Shown in pieces: positions 33,411 to 42,867 of a stretch of 64,000 nt of DNA; within the stretch, counting starts at the first letter, position 1; every line of letters begins with the position of its first letter. The notes beneath the pieces are model-generated. The model saw only the letters and a program-made list of their open reading frames with translations, made no database searches and was not told where the DNA came from. The DNA is from Janibacter sp. Soil728 (GTDB lineage Bacteria > Actinomycetota > Actinomycetes > Actinomycetales > Dermatophilaceae). The stretch covers positions 124,001 to 188,000 of the forward strand of contig NZ_LMRZ01000006.1 in NCBI RefSeq assembly GCF_001428305.1, written 5' to 3'. The translations under genes and the position numbers were made by a program.

Positions 33411-34661
33411 TCACGCGCTCTGCGTCTCGCGCGCCCGGGCCCGCTCGAGGGCCCGCTGCCGGTCCTCCTCGGACTGCTGGGCGAGCTCGGCCGCCTTGGC
33501 ATCATCACGGGTCAGGCAGTCGCCCGACTCCGGGTCGAAGACGTGCATGGTGTCGGGATCGAAGACGAAGTTGGCGTCATCGCCCTCACGCACCCGCGAG
33601 CGCGGATCGAGGTTGACGACCATCTGGGTGCGCATGCCCTCACCGTCAAGCTCCTTGTCGAGCTCGTCGAGCTTGTCCTTGACGGCACCCTCGACGGTGA
33701 AGGGGATGTAGGCGTACTGCTCGTTGCCGAGCCACTCCGCCTGGTCCACGGGCGCCTCGAAGCGCACTCCGTTGGCCGGGACATCACCCAGGTCGGCGTC
33801 CTTGATGTGCTCCGGCCGGATCCCGACGATGAGCAGGTCCTTGCCGCTGGCGCGCTCCCGCACGGCAGCCGGCATGGGGACGCGGCAGAAGGGCAGCACC
33901 AGCTCGTCGCCCTCGACCTGCGCGGGCAGGAAGTTCATCGGCGGCGTGCCGATGAACCCGGCGACGAAGAGGTTGACCGGCTGGTCGTAGAGCTCGCGGG
34001 GACTGGCGCACTGCTGCAGCACCCCCTTCTTCAGCACCGAGACGCGGTCACCGAGGGTGAGGGCCTCGGTCTGGTCATGCGTCACGTAGATCGTCGTCGT
34101 GCCCATCCGGCGCTGCATGCGGGCGATCTCCGTGCGCATCTGCCCACGCAGCTTGGCGTCGAGGTTGGACAACGGCTCGTCGAAGAGGAAGGCGTCCGCC
34201 TCGCGCACGATCGCCCTGCCCATCGCCACGCGCTGGCGCTGGCCACCCGAGAGGTTCGCCGGCTTGCGCTCGAGGTGCTCGTCCAGCTCCAGCATCGTGC
34301 TGGCCATGCGCACCTTGGAGTCGATCTCGTCGTTGGTGAACTTCCCCTTGGAGAGGCGAAGGGGGAAGGCGATGTTCTCGTAGACCGTCAGGTGCGGGTA
34401 GAGGGCGTAGTTCTGGAAGACCATCGACAGGTTGCGGTCCTTCGGCGAGAGGTCGTTGACCTCCTTGCCGTCGATGAGCAGCTCGCCGCTCGTGATGTCC
34501 TCCAGCCCGACGACCATGCGCAGCAGGGTCGACTTGCCGCACCCGGAGGGGCCGACGAAGATCATGAACTCGCCGTCCCTGATGTCCAGGCTCACGTCGT
34601 TGACCGCCGGGAAGCCGTCCCCGTACTTCTTGACGAGGTTGTTGAGGGTGATCTCAGCCAT
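33411..34661 (-). CDS. Sugar ABC transporter ATP-binding protein (MalK/SugC/UgpC type)
   Basis: 416 residues. Walker A GPSGCGKST, Q-loop VFQNYALYPH, signature LSGGQRQRVAMGRA, Walker B AFLFDEPLSNLD, and switch His in YVTHDQTEA. A C-terminal TOBE/OB regulatory domain with GIRPEHI follows, longer than usual because of an acidic Glu/Arg-rich end. It drives the two permeases and the binding protein encoded upstream. Last gene of the operon. Confidence 0.92.
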   Translation of the reverse strand: MAEITLNNLVKKYGDGFPAVNDVSLDIRDGEFMIFVGPSGCGKSTLLRMVVGLEDITSGELLIDGKEVNDLSPKDRNLSMVFQNYALYPHLTVYENIAFPLRLSKGKFTNDEIDSKVRMASTMLELDEHLERKPANLSGGQRQRVAMGRAIVREADAFLFDEPLSNLDAKLRGQMRTEIARMQRRMGTTTIYVTHDQTEALTLGDRVSVLKKGVLQQCASPRELYDQPVNLFVAGFIGTPPMNFLPAQVEGDELVLPFCRVPMPAAVRERASGKDLLIVGIRPEHIKDADLGDVPANGVRFEAPVDQAEWLGNEQYAYIPFTVEGAVKDKLDELDKELDGEGMRTQMVVNLDPRSRVREGDDANFVFDPDTMHVFDPESGDCLTRDDAKAAELAQQSEEDRQRALERARARETQSA

Positions 34662-34694
34662 GGGAGTTTCTCCAGTTCATCGTGAAGGCGGGGG

Positions 34695-35552
34695 TCAGCC
34701 CTTGACTGCGCCCGAGGTCAGACCGGCGACGATCCGGCGCTGGAAGATCAGCACGAGGATCACGACGGGAATGGTGACGACGACCGAGGCCGCCATGATC
34801 GCGCCCGTCGGCTGCTCGAACTGGCTGGCTCCGGTGAAGAAGGCGAGCGCGGCGGGGACCGTGCGCGCCTGGTCGGAGGTCAGCGAGATCGCGAAGACGA
34901 AGTCGTTCCACGCGGTGAAGAAGGTGATGATCGCGGTCGTGAAGACGCCGGGGGTGGCCAGCGGGATGATCACCTTGCGGAAGGCCTGCCAGCTGCTCGC
35001 ACCGTCGACCTGAGCCGCCTGCTCCATCTCCCACGGGATCTGCTGGAAGAAGGCGGACATCGTCCAGATCGACAACGGCAGGGTCAGCGCGAGGTACGGG
35101 ATGACCAGGCCGGGGATGGTGTCGAAGAGCCCGGTCTTGCTCCACACCTCGAAGAGGGGCGTCACCATGGCGACCACGGGGAAGAAGCTCACCGCGAGCG
35201 CCGTCGTGAGGATCATCTTCTTGCCGCGGAACTCCAGCCGGGAGATCGCGTAGGCGCAGAACATCGCGAGCACGACGGAGATGAAGGTCGCGACCACGCA
35301 GACGATGAGCGAGTTGCGCAGCGCCGGCATGAAGAGATCGCTCGCCCCACCGGTGAAGATCAGCCGGTAGTTGTCCAGCGTCGGTTCCTTCGGCCAGAAG
35401 TTGCCGAAGTACGCCGAGTCCGGGTCGGCCAGGGTGTCAGCGCTCTTGAGGGAGAGCGAGAGCATCCACAGCAGCGGCAGGACGGTCCAGACCATGATCG
35501 GGACGGCGAGCGTGGTCCACAGGCCCGTGCCCTTCATCGACTCCTTGGCCAT
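34695..35552 (-). CDS. Sugar ABC transporter permease, MalG/SugB type
   Basis: 285 residues with about six transmembrane helices. The cytoplasmic EAA loop EQAAQVDGASSWQAFRKVII is the contact site for the ATPase. Opens MAKESMKGTG. It follows the first permease with one base between stop and start, so the two are coupled. Its partner for import is the LpqY-like lipoprotein. Confidence 0.9.
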   Translation of the reverse strand: MAKESMKGTGLWTTLAVPIMVWTVLPLLWMLSLSLKSADTLADPDSAYFGNFWPKEPTLDNYRLIFTGGASDLFMPALRNSLIVCVVATFISVVLAMFCAYAISRLEFRGKKMILTTALAVSFFPVVAMVTPLFEVWSKTGLFDTIPGLVIPYLALTLPLSIWTMSAFFQQIPWEMEQAAQVDGASSWQAFRKVIIPLATPGVFTTAIITFFTAWNDFVFAISLTSDQARTVPAALAFFTGASQFEQPTGAIMAASVVVTIPVVILVLIFQRRIVAGLTSGAVKG

Positions 35553-35553
35553 G

Positions 35554-36501
35554 TCAGTTCCTCCCCTGCGTGAGATCGACCTTGAATCCTCGGACGAACA
35601 CCGCCGCGATGACGAGCACGCAGAGGAAGAGGATCACCGACAGTGCAGAGCCGAGCCCGATCTCTGTCCGGTCGATGGTCTGTCGATAGATGAGTCCCGA
35701 CAGCGAGTTCGTCCCGTTGGCGCCTCCGGTCATGATGAAGATGTTGTCGAAGATCCGGAAGGCATCGAGGGTGCGGAAGAGCAGCGCCACCATGATGGCC
35801 GGCTTCATGTTGGGCAGGATCACCTTGTAGAGCACCTGGACCCAGGACGCTCCGTCGACCTTGGCGGCCTCCTCCATGGACGAGTCCACCTGGGCCAGCC
35901 CGGCCAGCAGGAGCAGCGACATGAAGGGGGTCGTCTTCCAGATCTCCGACAGGCAGATGACGAAGATCGAGGGCCAGAAGCTGCCGAACCAGTCGTAGTT
36001 GTCGCTGACGCCGGGGATCCAGTTGGTCCAGCGGTTCACGAAGCCGGTGTCGGTCTGGTACATGAAGAGCCAGGTGAAACCGGAGACGACGGTGATGATC
36101 GAGTAGGGGATGAGCACCACCGTGCGCAGGGTGCGCCGCGGCAGGACGATCCGGTGCATCACCAGGGCGATGATGAAGCCGAGGACGAGCTCGACGACCA
36201 CGGTGATGATCGTGATGATCACCGTCGCCCACATCGCGCTCCAGAAGACGGAGTCGCTGAAGGAGACGATGTAGTTGTTGAGCCCCACGAACTCCTTGTT
36301 GGCGGGGTCGGTGAGCCGGTAGTTGAAGAAGCTGTTCCACACCGCCTGCAGGATCGGGTAGGCGGTGACGAGGAGCATGACGACGAAGGCCGGCATCGCC
36401 AGCTTCCAGCCAAGGCGTTGCTCGGCCTTGGCCCGGTCGGACAGGCGGGGCTTGCCCCCCTTCGTCGTGGGGGTCTTCGGGGAGTCGGTCACGGTACTCA
36501 C
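35554..36501 (-). CDS. Sugar ABC transporter permease, MalF/SugA type
   Basis: 315 residues with a longer first periplasmic loop and six to seven helices. EAA loop EEAAKVDGASWVQVLYKVIL. The start overlaps the binding-protein stop by four bases (ATGA). Together with the neighbouring permease it forms the heterodimeric channel of the importer. Confidence 0.9.
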   Translation of the reverse strand: MSTVTDSPKTPTTKGGKPRLSDRAKAEQRLGWKLAMPAFVVMLLVTAYPILQAVWNSFFNYRLTDPANKEFVGLNNYIVSFSDSVFWSAMWATVIITIITVVVELVLGFIIALVMHRIVLPRRTLRTVVLIPYSIITVVSGFTWLFMYQTDTGFVNRWTNWIPGVSDNYDWFGSFWPSIFVICLSEIWKTTPFMSLLLLAGLAQVDSSMEEAAKVDGASWVQVLYKVILPNMKPAIMVALLFRTLDAFRIFDNIFIMTGGANGTNSLSGLIYRQTIDRTEIGLGSALSVILFLCVLVIAAVFVRGFKVDLTQGRN

Positions 36502-37808
36502 AACAACGCATCTCCCTTCAGCACGTCCTGGAGCAGATTGGTCGTCTGCTCCGGCGTCGTCGACGGGTTGACCGCACCCGGCGGGCTGTACTCGCGCTGG
36601 ATGCCGCTCGAGACGTCGCCGTAGTACTGGGTGAGCGGTCGCGGACCGCTGGCGTCGAGGGACTCACGGATGAGCGCCGCCATCGGGAAGTCCTTCTTGA
36701 TCTCGGGGTCGTCGTAGACGGACGTGCGGGCGGCCGGGTTGCCGGTGCCGAGCATGTAGGCCTTCTGGCTCTCCTTGGAGGTCAGGCAGGACACGGCGTC
36801 CCAGGCCTTGTCCTGCTTCGTCGAGGAGGACGCGACCCCCATCTCGATACCGCCCAACGGCGGCTTGGACTCGGTGCCCGCCGTGGTCTGCGGGTAGCGG
36901 GTCCAGGCGAGGTCGCTCAGCCAGGGAACCTCGGCGCCCTTGAGCGCCGCGTAGACGTAGGGCCAGTTGACCATGAAGCCGGCCCGCTCGTTCTGGAACA
37001 TGTCGAGCGTCGTCGTCTCGTCCGTCGAACCGAGGGCCGGGCCGCCGACTCCCTCGTCGGAGACGGACTGGATGATCGCCGCGGCCTTCTTGCCACCCTC
37101 GGACTCGAGACCGAACTTCAGGTCCTTGCCGTCGGCGCCCGGGTTCTCGACGATGTGGCCACCGCCGCCCTCGACGAGGGCGTTGATCCACACCATGTAC
37201 CCCTCGTAGCGCGAGGCCTGCACGCCGATGTCGGTGTCGGTCTTCTTGGCCGCCTTGATGACCTGGTCCCAGCTGACCGGCTTGGTCATGTCGAGGCCGG
37301 CCTTCTTGGCGACGGACTTGCGGTACCAGAGGAGCTGCGTGTTGGCCCAGAAGGGGGCCGCGTACATCTCGCCCTTCCAGCTCGCGTTGGTCACCGCCGG
37401 CTCGACCGCGTCCTTGCTGAGCTCGGACTTCTTGTCGGCCGGCACCTTGGCGAGGAACCCGGCCTCGGCGAACTCCGCGACGAAGACCGGGTCGATCGAC
37501 ATGATGTCGACGCCCGTGTCCTTGGACGCCAGACGCCGCAGGAGCTGCTGGCGCTGGTCGCTCGCGCTGTTGGGCAGGAGCTGGACACCGATCGTGTACG
37601 CGCCACCGGAGGCGTCGGAGCACTCCTTGGCCAGCTGCGCCTGACCGCCGCCCGCAGGGTCGGAGCCACCACCGTCGGGGTTGATGTACCAGGTGAGCTG
37701 GGACGCGCTGTCGCCCGTGCCACCGTCACCGCAGGCCGCCAGACCGAGGCTGGCGGCAGTCGCCGCGGCCGCCAAGAAGGCGATCCGCCGTCGTCGTCGT
37801 GTCTCCAC
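36498..37808 (-). CDS. LpqY-like trehalose/disaccharide-binding lipoprotein
   Basis: 436 residues. Start GTG 37808 has GAAGGGAG five bases upstream. A basic N-region and hydrophobic stretch end in a lipobox LAAC (Cys26). The mature part is a family 1 solute-binding protein, and several blocks resemble mycobacterial LpqY: RRLASKDTGVDIMSIDPVFV, AEFAEAGFL and YAAPFWANTQLLWYR. Trehalose is therefore the preferred guess, with maltose-like disaccharides next. First gene of the four-gene importer operon. Confidence 0.85.
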   Translation of the reverse strand: METRRRRRIAFLAAAATAASLGLAACGDGGTGDSASQLTWYINPDGGGSDPAGGGQAQLAKECSDASGGAYTIGVQLLPNSASDQRQQLLRRLASKDTGVDIMSIDPVFVAEFAEAGFLAKVPADKKSELSKDAVEPAVTNASWKGEMYAAPFWANTQLLWYRKSVAKKAGLDMTKPVSWDQVIKAAKKTDTDIGVQASRYEGYMVWINALVEGGGGHIVENPGADGKDLKFGLESEGGKKAAAIIQSVSDEGVGGPALGSTDETTTLDMFQNERAGFMVNWPYVYAALKGAEVPWLSDLAWTRYPQTTAGTESKPPLGGIEMGVASSSTKQDKAWDAVSCLTSKESQKAYMLGTGNPAARTSVYDDPEIKKDFPMAALIRESLDASGPRPLTQYYGDVSSGIQREYSPPGAVNPSTTPEQTTNLLQDVLKGDALL

Positions 37809-37875
37809 GTCGCTCCCTTCGTCCGAGGCCACGACGTGGACGGGGTCGCCGACGTCGCCTCCCACGGTCTGTCTA

Positions 37876-37911
37876 CACCGCGAATGTGGCCTGCGCCACG
37901 TTTGCGCGGTG
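37876..37911 (+). promoter_or_regulatory. Imperfect inverted repeat between the importer and carbonic anhydrase genes
   Basis: Outer arms CACCGCG and CGCGGTG, inner arms GTGGC and GCCAC, with unequal gaps. Located about 70 bases upstream of the importer start, where a LacI-type or other sugar-responsive repressor could bind. Confidence 0.3.
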
Positions 37912-38011
37912 GCGAGTTCGTGTCGGGACCCGTTTGTGATCGACGGCGGGGGCCGGCGCTGCGTGACCGGCGGCTCACGGACGTCGACGAAGGGGGCCGA
38001 CGGGCCGGGTC

Positions 38012-38017
38012 TACTGT
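38012..38017 (+). promoter_or_regulatory. Candidate -10 box for the carbonic anhydrase gene
   Basis: TACTGT, with a short leader carrying an AAAGGA ribosome site before the ATG at 38047. Confidence 0.4.
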
Positions 38018-38046
38018 GAAAGGACCCACCCCCCGAAAGGACCCTG

Positions 38047-38562
38047 ATGCCCGCAACTCCCTCCGCCCCTGAGGACTTCGCCGATCTCCTGGCGGCCAAC
38101 CAGACCTTCTCCGAGAGCTTCGCTCTCAGCGGCTTCGACGGGATCGCCCAGGCGGGCGTCGCCATCGTGACCTGCATGGACAGCCGCATCGACCCGCTCG
38201 GCATGCTCGGTCTCAAGCCCGGCGACGCCAAGATCTTCCGCAACCCGGGCGGCCGCATCACCACCGCCGCGCTCGAGGCCCTCATCCTCGGCGTCCACCT
38301 GCTCAAGGTCGAGCGCATCCTCGTCATCCCGCACACCCGCTGCGCGATGGGTAGCGCGACCGAGGACGAGTTCCGCGCCAAGGTCGGCGACTCCGCGGGC
38401 CAGGACGCCTCCTGGCAGGGCTTCCACGTCGTCAGCGACCAGCTCGACGCCCTGCGTCAGGACATCGCGGCCGTGCGCACGCACCCGCTCATCGCCGGCC
38501 GCGCCAAGGTCGGCGGCTTCGTCTACGACGTCGACACCGGCCTGCTCGACCAGAAGTTCTGA
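38047..38562 (+). CDS. Beta-carbonic anhydrase
   Basis: 171 residues, compact beta-class protein. Zinc ligands are seen in VTCMDSRID (Cys, with the Asp/Arg dyad) and HTRCAMG (His and Cys). The rest matches the class in size. Interconverts CO2 and bicarbonate. Monocistronic, with its own promoter. Confidence 0.92.
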   Translation: MPATPSAPEDFADLLAANQTFSESFALSGFDGIAQAGVAIVTCMDSRIDPLGMLGLKPGDAKIFRNPGGRITTAALEALILGVHLLKVERILVIPHTRCAMGSATEDEFRAKVGDSAGQDASWQGFHVVSDQLDALRQDIAAVRTHPLIAGRAKVGGFVYDVDTGLLDQKF

Positions 38563-38614
38563 GCCGACCCCACCCCGGTGACGGGGGTCACACGACCCCT
38601 GTCACCATGGGCGG

Positions 38615-39685
38615 ATGACTACAGTCACTGCCCCTGTCCCGTCCGACTCCATCGCCGAACCCTGGGCGACCGAGCAGACGATCACCTGCCGCGACGACCG
38701 CGTCGGACTGCGTGCCGTCATCGCGATCGACGACACGACTCTCGGCCCCGGATTCGGCGGGGTGCGCTTCCGCGCCTACCCGTCCACCGAGGCCGCCGCA
38801 CGCGAGGCCCAGCGCCTGGCCGCTGCCATGACCCTCAAGCACGCGCTGGCCGAGCTGCCCTACGGCGGCGCCAAGTCCGTCGTCATGCTCGAGCGACCCG
38901 TCCCTGCTCCCGGCTCCCCCGAGCGGCGCGCACTCTTCGCCCGCTTCGGCGAGATGATCGCCCGGACCGCTGGCTACTACGTGCCCGGCGTCGACATGGG
39001 GACCCTGCTGGAGGACATGCAGACCATCCGCGACGACGGCGGAGCGCGGGCCTTCTGCGACGAGGTGAGCCCCTCCCCCTTCACCGCTCGCGGCGTCTAC
39101 GCGGCCATGAAGGCAGCAGCGGTGCACCACCACGGCGAAGGGGGCCTGGCCGACCTCCACGTGGTCGTCCAGGGCGTCGGCAGCGTCGGCGCAGAGGTCG
39201 CTCGACTGGCCAGGGCCGACGGCGCGCGGCTGACCGTCGCGGACGTCGACTCGGCCCGCGCGCAGGAGCTCGCCGACGAGCTGGGCGGCGCGACGGTCGC
39301 CGCCGACGAGGCGCCCTTCCACGACGCCGACGTCTTCGCCCCGTGCGCCATCGCGCGCGTGGTCACCCGCGACAACATCGCCCGTGTCCCCGCCCGCATC
39401 ATCGCCGGCGCGGCCAACGACACCCTCGACGAGCCCGGTTGCGCCGAGGCACTGCGCGAGGCCGGCATCACCTTCGTGCCCGACTTCGTCGCCAATGCCG
39501 GCGGCGTCATCCAGGTGCACGGCGGGGTCGTCGGCTGGAGCGACCAGGAGACCCTCGCGGCCGTCGACCGCATCGGCGAGCGCGTCACGGGCCTGCTCGT
39601 CACCGCGCAGGAGCAGGGCATCACCCCGCTCGCCGCCGCCCTGCAGCGGGCCTCCGCAGCCCTGGGTCGCGAGGTCTCCGCATGA
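38615..39685 (+). CDS. Leucine/phenylalanine/valine dehydrogenase-like enzyme
   Basis: 356 residues of the Glu/Leu/Phe/Val dehydrogenase family. The N-terminal catalytic domain has FGGVRFRAYPS and LKHALAELPYGGAKSVV, which holds the conserved Lys pair. The Rossmann domain has VVQGVGSVGAEVARLARA and GAANDTLD. It deaminates branched-chain or aromatic amino acids to oxo-acids with NAD+. CACCAT six bases before the ATG resembles a weak leaderless -10. Coupled to the SnoaL gene by an ATGA overlap. Confidence 0.9.
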   Translation: MTTVTAPVPSDSIAEPWATEQTITCRDDRVGLRAVIAIDDTTLGPGFGGVRFRAYPSTEAAAREAQRLAAAMTLKHALAELPYGGAKSVVMLERPVPAPGSPERRALFARFGEMIARTAGYYVPGVDMGTLLEDMQTIRDDGGARAFCDEVSPSPFTARGVYAAMKAAAVHHHGEGGLADLHVVVQGVGSVGAEVARLARADGARLTVADVDSARAQELADELGGATVAADEAPFHDADVFAPCAIARVVTRDNIARVPARIIAGAANDTLDEPGCAEALREAGITFVPDFVANAGGVIQVHGGVVGWSDQETLAAVDRIGERVTGLLVTAQEQGITPLAAALQRASAALGREVSA

Positions 39686-40035
39686 GCGCCGAGGCTGCGG
39701 TGCGCCGCTACTACGAGCTCGTCGACGCCGGGGACGTCGACGGGGTCGTGGGGTGCTTCGCCGACGACGCGGTCTACCACCGCCCCGGGTACGAGCCGAT
39801 GGCAGGACGGGCGGCCCTCACCGCCTTCTACGCCGGCGAGCGCGTGATCGCCGACGGCCAGCACGAGCTGGTCGAGATGGTCGCCGACGGGCACCGTGTC
39901 GCGGTGCACGGACGCTTCGTCGGCACGCACAAGGACGGCCGCGCCGTCCAGGTCGGCTTCGCCGACTTCTGGGTGCTCGACGAGCAGGACCGGGCGATCA
40001 CCCGGCGCTCCTTCTTCGACACCCCGGCCGTGTGA
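39682..40035 (+). CDS. SnoaL-like / NTF2-fold protein
   Basis: 117 residues. Opens VRRYYELVDAGDVDGVVGCF then ADDAVYHRPGYEPMAG, the classic SnoaL/ketosteroid-isomerase-like pattern, and ends in a FADFWVLDEQDRAITRRSFF strand. No catalytic assignment is possible. Translationally coupled to the dehydrogenase. Followed by a 17-bp hairpin. Confidence 0.85.
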   Translation: MSAEAAVRRYYELVDAGDVDGVVGCFADDAVYHRPGYEPMAGRAALTAFYAGERVIADGQHELVEMVADGHRVAVHGRFVGTHKDGRAVQVGFADFWVLDEQDRAITRRSFFDTPAV

Positions 40036-40055
40036 CCCGGGGCAGTCGAACATCA

Positions 40056-40104
40056 CATCTCCTTGAGGTCGTACCGCAACAGGGCGCACGACCTCAAGGA
40101 GATG
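40056..40104 (+). terminator. 17-bp perfect hairpin between convergent genes
   Basis: Arms 40056-40072 and 40088-40104 are exact complements with a 15-base loop. It sits between the SnoaL-like gene and glmM, so it serves as a bidirectional terminator candidate. No U-run. Confidence 0.6.
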
Positions 40105-40119
40105 CGAAGGGGGGGCGAC

Positions 40120-41469
40120 TCAGAGGGCGAGGCGCTCCTTGACGACGACGGAGAGGCGCTCGGCAGACTCCTGGGCGCGCTCGTGGGTGTCGGCCTCGAC
40201 CATGACGCGCACGACCGGCTCGGTGCCCGACCTGCGCAGCAGGACCCGCCCCCGGTCACCCAGCGCGGTCGCGACCTCGGAGACGGCAGCCTGTACGCCC
40301 TCGTCGCCGTCGACGCGGTTCTTGTCGACGCCCTGGACGTTGATGAGGACCTGCGGCATGCGGGTCATGGCCGTGCCGAGGTCCGCGATCGTGCGACCGG
40401 TCTCGGCGACGCGAGCGGCGAGCATGAGGCCGGTGAGGACACCGTCGCCGGTCGTCGCGTGCTCGGAGAGGATGACGTGGCCGGACTGCTCGCCGCCGAG
40501 GCTGAAGCCGCCCCTGCGCATCTCCTCGAGGACATAGCGGTCACCCACGCCGGCCTGCACGACATGGATCCCCGCGGCCTCCATGGCACGCAGCAGGCCG
40601 AGGTTGCTCATGACCGTGGCGACGAGGGTGTTCTCCACGAGCTCACCGTGGTCCTTGAGCGCGACGGCCAGGATCGCCATGATCTGGTCCCCGTCGATCT
40701 CGTTGCCCTCGGCGTCGACCGCGAGGCACCGGTCGGCGTCGCCGTCGTGCGCGATGCCGAGGTCGGCGCCGTGGGTCACGACAGCCTCCTTGAGCGGGCC
40801 GAGGTGGGTCGAGCCGACCCCGTCGTTGATGTTGAGACCGTCGGGCCGGGCGCCGATGACGTGCACCGTGGCCCCGGCCAGGCGGAAGACCTCCGGAGAG
40901 ACCTCGCTCGCGGCCCCGTGGGCGGCGTCGATGACCAGGGTCAGGCCCTCGAGCCGCGGCTCCACGGCGTCGAGGAGGTGACGCACATAGCGCGTGCCGG
41001 CGTCATCCATCAGCGTCACGCGACCGACGTCGACACCGGTCGGGCGCGTCGGTGCGTCGTCCATCGCGGCCTCGATGGTGTCCTCGACGGCGTCGGGCAG
41101 CTTGTGCCCACCACTGGCGAAGAACTTGATGCCGTTGTCCGGCATCGCGTTGTGCGACGCGGAGAGCATCACACCGAAGTCGGCGTGCACCTCTGAGGTG
41201 AGGAAGGCGACGGCCGGGGTCGGCACGACGCCGGCGTCGAGCACGTCGATGCCGCTGCTCGCCAGACCGGCGACGACCGCCGCCGACAGGAACTCGCCCG
41301 ACGCCCTCGGGTCACGTCCGACGACGGCCACGGGGCGGCGGCCCTCGGTGCCCTCAGGATCGCGCAGGACACCGGCCGCGGCCTGGGCGAGGCGCAGCGC
41401 GAAGTCAGCAGTGATGGTCTCGCCGTTGGCGAGGCCACGGACACCGTCGGTGCCGAAGAGTCGGGACAT
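40120..41469 (-). CDS. glmM: Phosphoglucosamine mutase
   Basis: 449 residues. Converts glucosamine-6-phosphate to the 1-phosphate for cell-wall UDP-GlcNAc. Active-site phosphoserine in [14 protein letters not shown], metal loop [10 protein letters not shown], sugar-binding GGEQSGHVI and phosphate-binding [12 protein letters not shown]. Start ATG 41469; a TATCGT -10 box on the minus strand (41537-41532) lies about 60 bases before it. Confidence 0.96.
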   Translation of the reverse strand: MSRLFGTDGVRGLANGETITADFALRLAQAAAGVLRDPEGTEGRRPVAVVGRDPRASGEFLSAAVVAGLASSGIDVLDAGVVPTPAVAFLTSEVHADFGVMLSASHNAMPDNGIKFFASGGHKLPDAVEDTIEAAMDDAPTRPTGVDVGRVTLMDDAGTRYVRHLLDAVEPRLEGLTLVIDAAHGAASEVSPEVFRLAGATVHVIGARPDGLNINDGVGSTHLGPLKEAVVTHGADLGIAHDGDADRCLAVDAEGNEIDGDQIMAILAVALKDHGELVENTLVATVMSNLGLLRAMEAAGIHVVQAGVGDRYVLEEMRRGGFSLGGEQSGHVILSEHATTGDGVLTGLMLAARVAETGRTIADLGTAMTRMPQVLINVQGVDKNRVDGDEGVQAAVSEVATALGDRGRVLLRRSGTEPVVRVMVEADTHERAQESAERLSVVVKERLAL

Positions 41470-41545
41470 GGATCATGCAACCTTCCGTTTGGGACCCGTC
41501 CGCATGTCGCATGTGGGACGGGCGCCAGTGACGATACCGGCTGGT

Positions 41546-41551
41546 TAGGCT
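41546..41551 (+). promoter_or_regulatory. Candidate -10 box for the YbdK-type gene (TAGGCT)
   Basis: TAGGCT lies 34 bases before the ATG at 41586; a divergent TATCGT box for glmM lies at 41532-41537. Confidence 0.45.
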
Positions 41552-41585
41552 GTGACACCGCAGGTAGGGGCGTCGAGAGGCCATC

Positions 41586-42725
41586 ATGATCGAGTTCAGC
41601 CCGTCTGACGGGCCCACCTTGGGTGTCGAGTGGGAGATCGCCCTCGTCGACCGGCAGACCCTCGACCTCGTCCCGCTCGCCGAGAGCGTCGTCGAGCCGC
41701 TCACGGCGGACGAGAGCCTGGCGCCCAAGGTCCACCGGGAGCTGCTGACCAACACCGTCGAGATCGTCACCGGCATCTGCCACGACGTGCCCGAGGTCGT
41801 CGCCGACCTGTCGGAGAGCCTCTCGCGGTTGAGGGGGATCACCGACGGTCTCGGTCTGGAGCTGATGAGCGCCGGCACCCACCCCTTCGCCCGGTGGGAG
41901 TCGCAGCAGGTCAGCGAGGGCGAGCGCTACGCCACCCTCATCGACCGCACCCGCTGGTGGGGCCGGCAGATGGTCATCTACGGGGTGCACACGCACATCG
42001 GTGTCACCCACCGCGACAAGATCCTGCCGCTGCTCTCCGGCATGCTCACCTACGCGCCGCACCTGCAGGCCCTCTCCGCGTCCTCGCCCTGGTGGGGAGG
42101 CGTGCCGACGGACTACGCCAGCAACCGGGCGCAGATGTTCCAGCAGCTGCCGACGGCCGGGCTGCCCTTCCAGTTCGACACCTGGGCGCAGTACGAGCGC
42201 TATGTCGACGACCTGCTCGTCACCGGCGTCATCGACGAGCTCAAGGAGGTGCGGTGGGACCTGCGCCCTGCTCCCCACCTGGGCACCCTCGAGGTCCGGG
42301 TCTGCGACGGGGTGCCGACGCTCCACGAGATCGGGGCGCTCACCGCGCTCACCCAGTGCTTGCTCGTGCACCTCGACGACCGCCTGACCGACGGTGGCAC
42401 GATCCCGACGCTCCCCCCGTGGCACGTGCAGGAGAACAAGTGGCGCGCCGCCCGCTACGGCATGGACGCGATCATCATCCTCGACGGCCGCAACCGCGAA
42501 CGCCTCGTCACCGACGAGCTGCACGACCTGCTCGAACGCCTCGCGCCCATCGCCCGTCGACTCGGCTGCAGCGACGAGCTGGCTGCCGTCGCGGACATCA
42601 TCTCGGCGGGCGCGAGCTATCAGCGTCAGGAGGCCGTGGCCGCAGCGCACGGTGGCGACCTGGTCGAGGTGACCCGCTCGCTCGTCGCCGAGATGCGCGC
42701 CGGGCGCCCCCTCCCCCGAGCCTGA
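41586..42725 (+). CDS. YbdK-type carboxylate-amine ligase (glutamate-cysteine ligase family 2)
   Basis: 379 residues. LGVEWEIALVD opens the GCS2 fold, with GVHTHIGVTHRD and LEVRVCDGVPTL as core strands and metal/substrate acidic residues. E. coli YbdK has weak glutamate-cysteine ligase activity. In an actinobacterium using mycothiol the real substrate may differ. Divergent from glmM. Confidence 0.87.
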   Translation: MIEFSPSDGPTLGVEWEIALVDRQTLDLVPLAESVVEPLTADESLAPKVHRELLTNTVEIVTGICHDVPEVVADLSESLSRLRGITDGLGLELMSAGTHPFARWESQQVSEGERYATLIDRTRWWGRQMVIYGVHTHIGVTHRDKILPLLSGMLTYAPHLQALSASSPWWGGVPTDYASNRAQMFQQLPTAGLPFQFDTWAQYERYVDDLLVTGVIDELKEVRWDLRPAPHLGTLEVRVCDGVPTLHEIGALTALTQCLLVHLDDRLTDGGTIPTLPPWHVQENKWRAARYGMDAIIILDGRNRERLVTDELHDLLERLAPIARRLGCSDELAAVADIISAGASYQRQEAVAAAHGGDLVEVTRSLVAEMRAGRPLPRA

Positions 42726-42824
42726 CCCCTCTCCCGCGCCTGACCCCTCCGGGGTGGAGGTGAACCCGCGGACGATTGCTCAGCGAGCCCCCTTCCACCC
42801 GGGAGGGCGCAGCGTCCGGACATG

Positions 42825-42866
42825 ACGAAGGGCGGTACCCACCGTGAGGTGAGCACCGCCCTTCGT
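42825..42866 (-). terminator. 12-bp perfect hairpin after rpsI
   Basis: ACGAAGGGCGGT and ACCGCCCTTCGT pair exactly around an 18-base loop, downstream of rpsI on the minus strand. A similar CGAAGGGC-arm hairpin follows rplQ. Confidence 0.6.
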
Positions 42867-42867
42867 G

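Noticed and set aside
38578-39681. A long frame running through the leucine-dehydrogenase gene and joining the SnoaL-like gene
   Set aside because: The part before 39682 is Arg-rich and out of frame with the clear dehydrogenase; only the last 117 codons are real.
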